From Pyronema omphalodes (lineage: Eukaryota; Ascomycota; Pezizomycetes; Pezizales; Pyronemataceae): DNA of 64,000 bases. The notes under the pieces were generated by a model. The model ran no database searches. It was not told where the DNA came from and saw nothing but the letters and a program-made list of their open reading frames with translations. Position numbers and translations under genes: made by a program. Shown piece by piece: positions 22,135 through 36,047 of this stretch (the first letter of the stretch is position 1; the number at the start of each line of letters is the position of its first letter). Location: the NCBI GenBank assembly GCA_024516155.1, contig JAJJXM010000014.1:496001-560000 (forward strand), in the 5' to 3' direction.

Positions 22135-24897
22135 TTACTCCTCCCCCTCCTCCGCCTTGGTAAGTTTCTCAAATACCCCGCTAACAACCCCCTTTGCATT
22201 CCACAAATTAACCAACCTCAACCTTTCATTATCCAAATGCGCGCCATCACTTGCCTGACCACAGGGTAGATGCGCAGCAGGAGCCCCAAACTCCTTCTCT
22301 AAAAACCTAGCTCCCGGAATGGAACCTCCCTCTCTAATATACAACACCTCCTGTACGCCCCACGTTTCCTTCACCGACGCTTCCAAAGCAGAAAACATCT
22401 TATTCCCCGGTTGACCCAGCCATGGCTCTGCAGCGTGGGTAATCTTGATATTGAGCTTATTATTTCCATTGTAGGAAGTATTAAGATGATCAAGAAGTTG
22501 CTGCTGGACAGTTTCCAAGGTCTGGTCGGGAACAATACGTAGAGAAATGGCGGCGGTTGCAGAGCGGGGGATAATGGAGGAAGAAGAAGGACCGGAGACG
22601 TCGACACGGTGGATAGTCAAAGAAGGGTAACGCCATTTTGCCAAAAGGTCATCGACACGGGTATTGGGGAAAGCGGCGGCAATGGGGTCATACATAGCCT
22701 TTTCCTCCTCTGTCAAGAGACGCACGGGGTCGTGGAATTTTTCGATTGCAATTTTTCCGTCTTTAGTAAGAGTGGAAAGAAGGGAAACAAGCTCAATCAC
22801 AGGCTGCGCGTTGAGGAAGGATCCGTCAACTCCTGAGTGCAAGTCTTTGTTGCTGCTTTCAATGGAGATGGTTGCGTGAATTACACCACGAAGTCCGTAG
22901 GTTAAGCAAGGAGTAGCATCATCTAGCCAGTAGGAATTGGCGAGGAGGATATAGTCGACATGGCCAATCTCCTGCTTGTGACGCTGGACGGCGGAGAAGA
23001 GACCTCGGGATCCAGACTCTTCTTCACCCTCAATTAGGAAGACTATGTCGCCGTCAAGTTTGCCGGATTGTGCCAGTTCACCCGCTGCGAAGAGAGCAGC
23101 AAGGATAGGGCCCTTGTTATCCGACACTCCTCTTCCGTAGAGGTATCCATTTACACCAGTCAGCTCAAAAGGCTCGGTACTCCAACCCTGTCCTGATACT
23201 GCGGGAATAACGTCGTAGTGGCCGTAAAAGAGGATCGTCTTTCCTTTTTTACTCTTCTTCTGACCACCACTAAAACGTGCAAAAACAATGGGGTTGTGGT
23301 TGTCATCTGTTGGGAGCAAAGTGGCGGTTGCACCATGTCGTTTGAATAATGTCTTAAGGTATGTAGCACCACGTCGGCAATCTTCGGCGCAGTTGGGATC
23401 TGAAGAAACCGTGCGGTAGGTAATAAACTTTGCGAGAGAAGAAAGAAGCTGGTCGTTCTGAGTTGAAGGCGCGGCGGGTGTAGCGGCAAATTCTGACACA
23501 TCCCAAATGGCGACACAATTGTCGTTACCACCGGTAATGTACAGCAAGCGATCGTTTTTGGAAGTGGTGGCAGACGCAAGGACAAGACCGGGGTGTGCCT
23601 GCCATCGAGAAATGCACTCGAAGCGCTGATTCCATTTGCGGACAAAGCCAGATGCAGATCCAGATAAGATGCAGTCGGCTTTAATCGACAATGTCAAAAC
23701 GTCATCGCAGTGTGCCTTCACCGTACGGACTAGCTGAAGCGTGTCGAGGTCCCAGATACAGATTTCTCCGTCAGTAAGACCACAGTAAAGCATTGTGTCC
23801 TTTACGGCCATGCTCAAAACTCCTGAATCACCACCCGTGAGTGTGCTCAGTTCCGTGATGGTGCCGGTTCCAGCATGAATGTTCCACAACTTAACATCGC
23901 CATCTCCACCACCGGACAACAAAATCTCGCCCTCTCCTTGCCCAATTTGACTTGCCGGTATTAAGATCATGCAGTAGACATATCCGTAATGAGCGTATTG
24001 CAGGATATTGCTAGGCTCAATCTCGAGCATTTTCGTCGATGAATTCGTAACAGACACAATTCCATCATCCGATCGCGGTGTACTCCTGCCTCCCGGTCCT
24101 TTCGAGTCAAAGAACCTATGCACACGCTTCGACGGGTGTGCGGTAAGACTTGGTCTTCTGCGATCCTTCTTCTGTAGGTCGTACCACTGTATACTGGTGT
24201 TTTGTGCGCCGAACCACGCCGTCTGTAGTGTCGGGGAGTAGGCGACACAAAACACGTCACCAACATCGAATGTTGAGTAGATGGTGTAGATGTTTTCAAA
24301 GGTATCGGCATTCCAGACTTGGATGATGGCGTCTCCGGCGGAGGAGAATAGTAGCGAGCCTTCGGAAGCGGTAGCGAGACACAGACATAGCACACTTCCG
24401 GTATGACCTTTTAGAGTCGCAACTAGTTGATAAGTGTCTATCGACCAGATCTATTACTGTCAGCATCAGGAATCAGAGCTTGGAGCTGTCCATCTCGACA
24501 GCCCGCGAAGGACACAACGCACCAGAATCTCCCCACTCTGACTTCCCGCGAAAACGAACTTCTCTGAAACCGCCAAGCTCAGTATGCTTCTATCATGCTT
24601 GACCCTATGTAGCAGTCTTGCGCTGTCGTTGGGCGGCTCCTCTTCTGTCGACGACCTTGCCGGTGATGCTTCTCCAGTAGGACACATTCCGTGGATTTCG
24701 TGTTCGAGAGGACAATGACCGTGTTCGTGTTTCGGTATTCGATTGGTCGTGCAGATGCGAGGACAGAAAGGTTTCGTTTGCGGTTTCTCTCCGTGTTGGT
24801 GGTTGAGAAGGATGGAATGATGGTTGGAGTCAGAGACGGTGTTGGCCCTTGTGGTTGTGCTGCTAGGCGGAACAACTAGGATGGTGGTGGAAGTCAT
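22135..24897 (-). CDS. DUG2: Dug2-type WD40-M20 peptidase (glutathione degradation)
   Basis: Two exons on the minus strand (24897-24523 and 24450-22135) join in phase to give 896 aa, close to yeast Dug2 (878 aa). The intron runs GTGCG...AATAG. An N-terminal leader is followed by WD40-type repeats (about 95-445; HDRSILSLAVSE, KGHTGSVLCLCLATAS, SGSASGFVRKW, GGNDNCVAIWDVS). The M20 metallopeptidase domain (about 460-890) shows FYGHYDVIPA (His/Asp ligand region), YGRGVSDNKGP (bridging Asp), LIEGEEESGS (catalytic/ligand Glu pair), a LHSGVDG dimerisation motif and a late SDGAHLDNERL His. In yeast, Dug2 with the amidotransferase Dug3 cleaves cytosolic glutathione outside the gamma-glutamyl cycle, and the Cys-Gly product goes to Dug1. 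All metal-site motifs look intact. Only the poorly conserved N-terminal ~80 residues are uncertain. Confidence 0.93.
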
Positions 24898-27800
24898 GGC
24901 GAAATGGCGTCACTGAGTGTTGAGCCAGCAGAGCAACGGCGTGTAATGCGGACTGTATCTGTAATATCCACGAAAAGGTGTAGATAATTTCGATGATGTC
25001 AAATCTCGGAGTAAGCGAGGCGATAAACGAACGAAGATGTGCGAATTGCACTTTATTGATATTTGTTGGAATCTGCTGCTGGCTGGCTGCCTGAACGTTG
25101 TGCGGATTGGCCGTTGTTAAGAAGTCGAATGTACCGCTTGCTTTGAATCAATCCTGGGACCTCCTGTTCCACATCTAACTATCTTTATCCAACCACAAAC
25201 GCAGAATCAGTATAATCGTCTGTCGTAAGTTTTGCTTCTGCCGAATGGACTTCCCGCATGCGGCGAGCGTCGAGCGATACACTCCAATGCGTCTCAGCAA
25301 TCTTTGCTCCGAATCTGCATTGTTGGGCTGGAGTCCGAGCTTTTTGGGGGATGTGTTGTTCAGATTTGCGTTCTCATTCCTGACGCAGATCTGGCGTGAA
25401 TCAAGGTGATGTAGAAAAATGTGGAGGTAGAGGACTAAAAAAATGTGAAGAATAAAAAAAGTCGGGATTTCCAATGGAAGAAAGAGCTCACCAGAGCTTC
25501 TAAAGATGCTACATACGAGAGGTGCATAACCCCTGCACCACGACGCGTCTCACTGCATCACACCATCTCCCGCACCTGTAATTCTGGTTGGAGTCTCGGA
25601 GTATTCTTGGAAGGCTTCAACCAGTAATTAAATTTCGTTTATCGACGACGACGACGGCCGGCTGCAGCACGCAGAACGGCAGTTATCAGATGTATTAATT
25701 ATGGTGTATTTGTGTATTAATTATGGTGTATATTGAACACCTCTCACTGGACACAGTCTCTGAAGTTAAATCCCGTGACTTTGGGACCCGGCAGTATGCT
25801 CCAGGGAACCCGCTTGCTTGATCGAAAACCCCTGCATTGCCTAGCTCACTCCAGATTTTGAGTTTGGGGGCAGTAAATAACCGTTGTGGTCACGCGATAA
25901 ATTAGTGACGGACTATGATTCGCCGTGATCGCGATCCAAGTGGAACCGTGGTCTGTTACTACAGCACTATACTCCGTCGTCTACATACTAAAAACCCGGG
26001 GATGGTGCACAATGCACAGGGCCACAGGCGCACCAGGGCTATATGTTATACACCACACGCCGCTGCCACGATTATCTATGTACCTATGTATGAACCAGAA
26101 TAGGTCCTCGGTACCGAGAAGTAAAGAAGGGCTATTTAGAGTACACTGTACATAGATAAACCATCATAGACTGCATTCGGAAGTCGGCCTGATGATTATA
26201 TGGATCCATGTTGTAGATCCCGTTGATACATATTATTAATATTTGCACAGCATCCAGCTAGCTAGCCAGGTGTCATCCAGCCTAATTAAAGGAGTTTTAA
26301 ATAGAAACTTAGGGCGAGGGTAAGGGCTAGACTATACTTTGGACGACCAGGCATTGAAGGCAGGTGTGACACGGGGTTTGTGGATGGTGGTGCATCTCCG
26401 TACAGCATATGACGGGGACCGGGGGTATTTCGAATTCATGCGTGGTATCTATGCGAAGTATGCTATAATCTACGCATTCGTCATGAAGAGTCCTTAAAAT
26501 TTCACTGTTTATAGTTTAACCTTCCAAGTTGTTCTTGTCACCTAAGACAATCAGTTGTCTGTCGAAACCTAGAAATTATGTGTCCAGAATAATCACATTG
26601 CCTTATGTTTTGCCGAGATGCATTATAGATCCAGGGTAATCATATTATATAATCTCAAACCGAGATTTTATCTGCCCAACATTTCCGATTATCAAGCCGC
26701 TATCATACCAATATCAAACTCCTTATTCCGGCTCTATTTTCCTTCCCAGCCATATCCCGATCCCCGAATCCTCAAATCCTCCAAGTCAAGAGAACCAACG
26801 GGAATTTCACAGCTTCAAACTAATCCCCAGAAAACATTTATTCATCACAAGCTATCAATACATACAAACCCCCCAGCTCCCAGCTCAACCCAATATTCAA
26901 CCAATTCAACCCCTAAATCCACAAGAAAAAAAAGCAGTACACATCCCATTCTTCCAATAACCCTTCCATGATCTCAACACACACATAAAAACAAACCCAG
27001 CATTGTATGGGTTCATTAGATGATTTTTAGAAATATCCAGACGAGTGATAGATCATGAGTATTAACATAGTCAAGATGTGTATGGATTAGATCACAATGT
27101 TCTGTAAGGCTATAGCAACGCAACGCAATGCAAGAACAATGACAATGACAATGACAATGACAATAACAAGAATAATAACAATGACATTCCCATTTCTTTT
27201 TTCCACTCATATACATTCCACAGCAGCCCAAAACCATAAACCCTTTCAAGTTTTCTTTCCTTCACACTAATCATCGGCGTGCAGAGTCCCTGATCCCATT
27301 ATCTATGTAATTCGAATTTCGGGAATTATAAGTTTAAGGCTTTTGAAACTTGAAACTTGGAGCTTGGATCTTGATGCTTATACGAGGTTCTAAATAGTAA
27401 CGAGTCCACAAGAGAGATTTATAATCGATGAGATCTATGAGATAGATGCATTTTTTTTCTTTCTCCTCTTTTTTTTTGGTTTAGGGATACATATGGCTAT
27501 TCTATTTATTGCAATTATGTCAATATACAATGTAATAATAACCAACAGTCACCAATGTCTGTGTGATTAGTTATAACACCCAGAAATCTGTTTGATATAT
27601 TCTTACCGCCTTACCTCCTTACGGTAAATCCGGGATCCGGGATCCGGGATTATGCATAGGCTGATAGGCTGATAGGCTGATAGGCTGATGGGATGATAGG
27701 TTGATAGGTTGATAGCTAACGTCTACCCAAAGTACCCAGAGTGTTTAGTAGATTCTAGACCGTAGCGAAGGAGGTATAAAGATGGAAATTGGGTCCGAAG

Positions 27801-30800
27801 ACGGTTCGATGATTTTGATTGATTGAGGAGATGTGTGTATGTGTGTGTGTCTGTAGCAGTTCAGACTCTGAAGAACTTGATGAAAACTACTATCCGGAGT
27901 TGTAGAATATGCTGCAATAAACCATGCGCTGCCTGGATATATCTAACAGATAACGGTATCCTCTTATCAAAGGCTTTTTTAATGCCAGTATTATAAGTTG
28001 AAGGAATGTGATCAATAAAGCAAAAGCAATAAAACCCCAGAAAGTTATCCCTTCCTTGTCTATTAAAATATAAACAATCCTATATTCATCTATTCTTTTT
28101 CTTTTTCTGAAAAAGAATCTTTGGAAAAGGTAAACCGGAAAATTGGAATATATATACATGTACATGTACTTAGTAGTACGTATTCTAGTTGCAGCACAGA
28201 TATAGCCGGAGAAAGCTTGGTAAACTCGCAATCATACAACATCACTCGTTTTGCTGGGGTATTGTTTTCAAGTTTTCATTTATGCTGGATTATTCCTGGG
28301 ATCTTCTGCGGAGTGTTAGTGGCGATTCTATGGAGCCCAAAACAAGAGGAAATAATTGAAGGATTAGCTTAGTTGAGGTTTTGAAGCGCAGATGTTTCAT
28401 CTTACTCCATTGCCCATGAAGTCGAGATTGGTCACGACTGGGAGGATAGAATCGTTTTTGTATCGGTTAGAATATTGATAGATAACATTTTAGATTGGAT
28501 AATTGATCGATTAGTTGGTTAACCGAATATTTTAAGTTCTACTACAATGTAGACTACGGTATTCTGAAGCCGACACATTCTCACAATACCACGGTATTGG
28601 TAATCACACACGACTTCGTTTGGGACATCAAAGCGTGAATTATTCTATGGTGCAAGTCTAAATAATATGTAACCTTATTCATGCACATGTAATAGCTATC
28701 TCATTTATCTGTTCCAGATCTGTTTATTCATAGCCCGGGCGGAAATGTCCGTAGAAAATATCATCATGTGACTAGAGGGCTTTATCAACCTGAAGTACAC
28801 TCTGCGCTATAGTATCAACGCTTAACACCAGTACAGTCATCATAGGAATAATCCTGCATAACTAACTGTATTTTATAAAAATGGCAGGATAGAATATACC
28901 CACTCAGGTCCATGGGAATAGAAAATACGAGAATGGCCTCATAGACAGTACTATCCACAACCATAACTCAATTTTACAACTCGACCACAACTGAAAATTC
29001 CAAACCAGCAAGATAGAAGGAAGAAATGAAAAACAATAACATTAAGCAAATTCTCTCCCAGAGTCTTGTCGTATTATTTCGTATCAGTACAAATTGCAGG
29101 GAGCAGTATAACTAGGATCCACTAGATTCTGCCATGGGTGAGTGGGAAAACACAGGATCACGGTTCGATGACTGTGGGAATTCGAATTCCCAAGCTATCA
29201 GTATCAGCAAAATAAACCCTCCAGACAAACACGTCCTCCAAATCATCCATACTCCCTTCCGATAGCCGTTCTATCCGAGCCCACCGGCCATCTCCCTTAA
29301 TTCTACAGCGGGCCACAATGATGCTACATCCGCAGTCAAGCTAACGTCACAATTCATTACCGCCAATTACATTATCCGTAAAATTCCTATTCTACAACCA
29401 TATCATATATACTCCATTGTATTTCCTTTCAGAATCAGTGCCAGAAATATAAAGAGAAATTTGAACTTTACATGCTACGTTCCTCTTAGTGATATTAAAA
29501 ACTCGTCAACCAGTAAACTTGTATACCCAGCAAAGCTTACCGATACATAATGTATTGTTTACAGATAGGTTGGGTACTTGTGGGATTAGGATTATTAATG
29601 TCGTTTTGGACTGTATTATTAGTTATGTGAATCCAACAGGGGAAATTTCCATAGCTATCGTTATAACTCGGGTAAAATCAATTCCAGAGTCTAGAAACAG
29701 ACCCCCCCCCCCCCCGGCTGAAGAGCCAAAAGATGACATGCACCAGGTATTATCCATCAGTCATCAACCATCTTTAATCCAAGGAATAAATAATCTCCAT
29801 AATCCAGCCCTGGAATCTTGATATCCCGCTTCAATTCCATGATTTTCAGTATGCAGATGTTACAATCATACATATACATAGTGATATCTCATGATTACGG
29901 GATCACAAATCAGGAATAGTGCATATGCATATGCAAGTTAGGATTGTTGTCGTCCGATACTTGGCACCATATTTCTTCCTCCCCTCTCTTCCTTCCCGCC
30001 ATCTCCCTACCAATCTCCTCTTCCATAAGCCATCCCCACGTACACCAACCATGGCTTTATCTAAGTAAACGTAAAAACAGCTTCATCGACATCCATATAC
30101 ATATACATGCACCCCATATTCCGGAATATCTACCGAATAATGATTTGATATAGCTTAATCCTCTGCGAGTATAAGATGGGTTTATAATCATGCCATTGGA
30201 TTATAGGTTGGGTTGTTGGGTTGTTGTGTTGTTGATTTGTTTCTTTTGTTTCATCTACATATGAAATTGAGTACGAGGTAGGGAATTTGAAGATCGGGGA
30301 AGATTTTCGGTGCGTGATGCATCGATTGCAGATTGCAGATTGTGGGGATGGGGATGGGGATAAAAATTGTGGATCTGGGGATAGGAGTTGTAGGGATGAG
30401 AGATGATTCGATGGGTAGAAGGATGTAAAATGTTGAGAGTATGGGTATGCGGGTATACAAGTATACAAGTATATCAATCGAATGAATCTTCTTTGCTGTT
30501 GTTTGGTTAGTTGTTCGTGCATGCATAAACGTATATCGTAGGGAATATGTAAGGATGTAAGGGTTTTTGTTTTTTCGAAATGATGAGGATGGGATGTGGA
30601 GAGTGATGGATTCAAAATTGTTGGATTTCAGGATCCGATTATCCGATTATCCGAGTATCAAGGTGTACATGGAGAGGAAATAAGATTCCCTAGAGATCCC
30701 AAAGCGCAGAGGGTATGAATTCACCGATTCGCGAATTCCCTAGTAAGCAAATATCGGTGGAAAAAGAAGCAAGGAAAAGAAGAAAAAAACAAAGTTTCTT

Positions 30801-33800
30801 GCAGTCGGAGGTTTCATTTCCCATTGGACACACAATTCGACAAACCATAAACAGTGGTAAGAGAAACTGGGGTTGCAGTGAGTGGTGTTTATTTCCATTA
30901 ACAAAACATCATGAACAATCCAATCCTTTCATCACATCTCATCACTCCCCTCATATTTCCATCTCCAGAAGAAAAAAACCATTTCAAAGACGTTAAAATA
31001 AGCTTCACCCATGCAGTTCGTTACAGCTGTAAGCTATCCGTAAGCTAGCTACAAGTAGTAGTAATTCCAAAACATCTACATATGACCTGCATCAACTTTA
31101 TCTCCACGTTTTCCTGAAGCTTCTGTAAGCTGTAAGGCTAAAACATGGGCTTCATCGGCTATCCTAGGGTCTAGGGTCTTTCGGACCAGTCCTCTCCGAT
31201 GCTACACTAGATGTGTGATGGGTGCGGGGGAAGGGAGGTCTGTGTGACCTTTTTGTTTTCTGTAGGGCTGAAGATATCTTTGATGTTGGTGTTGGTGTTT
31301 TTTTGTGAGGGGGGTGGTGTTATTTTGATTGTTTGGGATTGGTGTGGTGATGGAAATGGAGATGGTGGGTTATAGGGTTCGGGGTGCGGGTTCGGTATGC
31401 CCTGCCTACCTACCTACACTTCTACCACTCCGCTCTAGCTCCGTCTAGATCAATGGATTCTGTTCACAACAGTAAGGCTTTCGTCGGGTACAACAAGAAC
31501 AACAACAACGGTGTAATTTAGGAAAGCTTAAAGTAATCATATGTTTGTTCCATTTTATAGAGAGAGTTTTTTTTTATTGTAACTTTAATTCCATTAGATC
31601 GTGAAGTACCTCCACCTGACAAAAAACGAACGAAAAGAATATTTATTAGCACAAAACACGACATCAACACGACATTAACACCAACACATCATCTCCGCAC
31701 TGCTCGAACCCGTTGAAAAAAAAAGAAACAATCCCCAGCGAAATTAAAGTGGCTTTTCATTTCCCCATCCCCAACGGCTGAAGAATCTTTCTGTAGTAGA
31801 AGATTCCATCAAAATCCCGCTCCTGGTTAGCTTTCGGCTTGCTGTCGACCGTGTATGGTGGGGATTACATATGAGGCGTTCGCTGTATGTACCCCGGATT
31901 TTGTGGAAAGTTCGGTACGCTACTGTACTTTTGGTACTTCGTTTATCGGGCCACGATGAGATCTGATCGAGATTCGATATGGCGGTGAGTTCGGTTGGAA
32001 TTTCGGAAATGTTTACAATTGTTTCACGTTTTGCTATGATGATGATAATCACGATGATGAAGAGGCGATAAATTCTGGATGAATTCGTACATAACAGCCG
32101 TCGGAAGTTGCGAAGGGCGACCGGCGACATGCATGGGTTTGCGCCCGTAAGCTAAAACTCCTTCGTCCCTTACAGATCGGATTTCGAGGTCGTCGGCGGC
32201 ATAACACAGCGAGAAATGACAGATACTTATATCCGCGGAATAAGACATCTCAACGGTTTCTTTCAGGATGAACTATTTAGATACAAAAAAATAATCTCTG
32301 ACGATTTTCTTTTCTTGCACTTTTTGTCGTGAACAGCCGTGAGTTAATGTTTCATCGTTTACGAAGTCCGAAGGTGGATACGCTAAGCACGCGCAGCCTG
32401 TCGTTCGCAGGTTTTTCTTGGGTGGGGTGGGGAAAGGATCAAGGATCGATCGATGACGAAGGCAGTGAGTGAACGAGTGAGTGGCGACATCACCATGAGA
32501 TCTTCAACACCAGCGGCAGAGCGTCAGATCCACAGTTACCAGTTCATCAAGGATCCATCAAGGAAATCAACGGTAAAGTTTTCCGATTATCAGGGTGTTG
32601 AATACACCATAGAAATATATCCGAGTCGGAAAATTCACCGCGCACGGTGACGGTGACGGTGACGGTGGAACTTATTTCCGATCCGAACTTGATCTATGTT
32701 CCGAAAGCTTGATGTTACACATCGTGAGATCGTGATCCCACGGTGGGTTCTCGTAAGGACACATCATCATTATGAGGGAGAGCACAAGCCACCCTCTCAT
32801 ACATACGTACCACAACACAAGGTTTCTACAGGTTGAGCGTAATATGATGCAGGGGAACAGCAACCGGTGTATCTATCCGGATCACATGTAATCTATGTAC
32901 AGATGATGTATATTATCCAAGACGAGAAATCTGATCACACATACAACTGCGGATTTCCTAGTCAGTAAGTATAGCTGCAGTTGTATGTAAAAGAAAAAAA
33001 AACAACGCATCATTTCCGAAACCCATTCCATTGAAGCGGCGATAGTTGAGGGGGAGGGAAAATTAGTCGGACCGTCCGGCGAAAACCTCTCGGGTTAACT
33101 CAACCCGATCTATGCCCAGAACTCACGATGCGGAACTTTCCTTTCCCTTCCACTTTATCATAGATGCATACAAAGAAGTTGAGAATTACTTCATCTGGAT
33201 AACGTACTTTTTTAGTCTTGAGCCTTTTAGCGTCATTTTCATCATACATATGTGCCCTTCTGATGAAACCCCCCAAAAAACTTAGACGAGAACTTTCTAT
33301 CTGGGGTGCAGTAGAGTACAGTAGAACGCATTGGCGCGCAATACAAAAATCTCGCAAAAAGCCGGGGAAGATGGGAAGTTGGGCAGCTGAGGAGCTGGGG
33401 TGGGGGGGGGGGGGGGGGGCGGTGATGGAAGGGGCATTTCGGTATCACTCCCGGACCTCGGAGGAACATCGGACACGTACCCCATGTTTTTCAGTATGCA
33501 GCCGTCGAATGGGCATATTCCTTCAAAGTGCCCGAGGCTTAGCACCATACGTATTCCGAGTACAGTTGCGTGAGGCGGCCACAAATGTCATGCCGAAACA
33601 AACACACTTTTACTTCTGCTAACTGCTAACCGAACCATAAGTCAAGCTTACTGCCATGCCATACCATGCCATGCCATGCCGCCCGAATAAGCAGTTTCGA
33701 CAAGAACCAAGCCCCCCCCAACAACACCCGAGGACCGATGACGGATCACCGACCGGGTGTACTAGGATTTTCCGGTAAAGATTGACGGGAGCTGGCCGGG

Positions 33801-36047
33801 GGTTGGCTGGGCTCTGGATAAATGGTAATTTGAAACCCCCCGAAGCATCCGAATGGAAAGATCAGCATCATACATACATATCATAAGATACCATGTTCAG
33901 TAACTAATAACCTTCAGGAAATGAATGACAAGCCTCGAACTTTAAGGAATATAATAATCTGCATACAAATATCCGTTTGTAGATAGGGCGAACAAAATAG
34001 CGTTTTTGAAAAGCCACTATATCAGCTTTCTGACTCTGGTTAAAAGAGATAATCGGAATCTCATCTCTATGGTGCACTTTACTAGTCAATTTACACATGG
34101 ATTATGTAGCAGCTGAGAGAAGCTAAGAAGTGACATGATAGGCATATGTATGGATCCCTGGATTCCATTCTTATCATCCGGTATGTATAGAGCGCCATAG
34201 GTATGTATGTTATGTATGATATGCTCTGTCATGTCTTGTCTCGTTGGCAGATAGGTATGTAGATAGATAGATACCAACCAACTGTTTTAGCTGAGCTGAG
34301 CTGAGCGGTTAAGGACACTCGTTTTGACCGTTGCCACCATGCCTGTGTAGATAAGGATCTGATCTTTCAGGGACTTGATTTCAATGCGGAGATTTCGACG
34401 TTTTCTATTGCCTTTTACCGTTTCAATGGTGCCATACAAGCCCTCCATTCATATCTATCCGTTGGTGTTGACCCTGCATTCTGTTCTGAGGGACAAATGG
34501 TAATGCTTGGTTATGTATGGCGATGCTTGGATATGTTTGTGATGCTTGATAGGGTCTGACAGGGTTTAGCACAGTCTGACAAAGTCTGACAACATCCGAC
34601 AAGGCCTGACAGGCTCTGACACAGTTTAGCGCAGCCTGACAAGGTCCACATAGCCTAACGCAATCCAACACAATCTAACGCAATCCACAACATCCACAAA
34701 GATCACCAAACTCCTTCAACCTAACTCAGTCCAAACTACAAGCAATTCTCCATAAACGTTCCTGATTGATCATCTTACCTTCCTTCCTTGCCTTCCAAGT
34801 CCCTCAAATGACACTAAGGGCTCTAATTCATCCCAGAAGGCGTCCAACAAGTGTCGTTAGGTAACAAAGTTAAAAGTGATGTTCCGATGGAAATTGTTTA
34901 GGGCTAAAATTACCGTATCCCCACGTTGAATAGCGTTTCTGCTATGGTGCCATATCCTTACATACATACGAAGTCAGTAACCAGTTGTCATCGTCTTGGA
35001 TTGTATGTATTTTCCTGTTCGTTGACAGGTGATGTATACTATATGTTGTTTGGTTTTTGTATTTATGTTAAATTGAAGTGTCGTTTGAATATAACTAGGC
35101 GGATAATCCGATTGGATACTTGCTGACTGACTGTATTCGACAGACATCATATAACTTACAAACTTTCGCGATGGCTTAGAATGGAAGCAGCTGCAGAACG
35201 TATTAGAAGGCTTGGATTGGATGGGGACTACGGGATCGTGGGGCTGTCATGGGGGTGGTTAGATGCATGGGTGGGTGGGTGGGTGAGCTAAAAAATTAGG
35301 GCGGCGCGGCAACTTAATTAGCGGCGCCATAGCTCTTTTCCTGGAAACCGGGAGAAGGGAGGAGGGAACAGGAGAAGGAAGTGACGTGTTGATCAATCAA
35401 GTTTTTTTATTTTTTTGAAACTGCTGAACTTGAGATGAAACGTTTTTTTTTTTCCTTCTTAGGCCTTCTCATAAGGCGATGTGAAATACAAGAAGAGGAA
35501 GAAGAAGGAAAATATTAATGGAAGGAGAAAAGACACTCGAGGAATGCTTTTTTATTTTAAACTTACAGTGATAGAGGTATAGGATAGGGACTTTTCTGGG
35601 TTCTTATGGAACAGTAGCCTATTTTTGCTCATTTATTGCCCTTTTTGTCGTTTTTTCCTTTTTGGGTCGGACTGGGTTTATGACGCGAAAACTGAAGAGT
35701 TATGGATGGGTTGCGTTGAGAGTTGGGAGTTGCCATCCATGCGGCTAAGTGCCTTGTCTTCTCTTGCAAGAACATCCAAGATCGTCGGTGTGACGTCGCA
35801 TTCGGAATCTGCAGGTGTGAATGATATGGGAAGACGATGCAACAACCCCGCAAGTTACTGCGAGTAGCCCCCCCCCCCCCTCATTCCGATCCGGATCGTG
35901 AAAGACAGGGTTGAGAGTTGAGAGACACATGGGCTGAGGAGAGTATATATGTTGAGAGTTTTTTCGCCTTCCGGACGGTTTTGTTCGATATCCAAATCCT
36001 CACTCAGTTTACAAAGCAATAATCTTACAATAACAATCTCACGAATT
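24898..36047. other. 11-kb gene-poor region
   Basis: I find no frame with motifs, family resemblance or a good start. Recognisable items are a duplicated ATTAATTATGGTGTAT (about 25696 and 25715), (CAATGA)n at about 27130-27165, GGGATCC units near 27630, and GATAGGCT(G) units at about 27655-27712. There are also 14 C at 29702-29715, 18 G at 33402-33419, a degenerate ~10-nt TCTGACAAGG array at about 34550-34700, a G-quadruplex motif at 35269-35283 and 13 C at 35868-35880. It may hold noncoding transcripts, but nothing in the sequence supports a specific one. Confidence 0.5.
34550..34700. repeat. Degenerate ~10-nt tandem repeat
   Basis: About fifteen loosely conserved units resemble TCTGACAAGG, TTTAGCACAG or TCTAACGCAA. 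They run in the same orientation with a period near 10-11 nt and decay toward the right. Confidence 0.7.

Noticed and set aside
30130..30615. 161-codon antisense frame
   Set aside because: It is rich in Ile/Pro/Ser/His from AT-rich microsatellites, with no motif and no start context.
33218..33622. 134-codon frame across the G18 run
   Set aside because: It depends on the exact homopolymer length and shows no motif; an error in the run would destroy it.
34290..34345. tRNA-like stretch (GAGCGGTTAAGGACACTCG)
   Set aside because: It has some resemblance to a D-arm, but no acceptor stem, anticodon arm or T-arm (GTTCRANNC) could be found at the right spacing. No tRNA or rRNA gene was found anywhere in the window.
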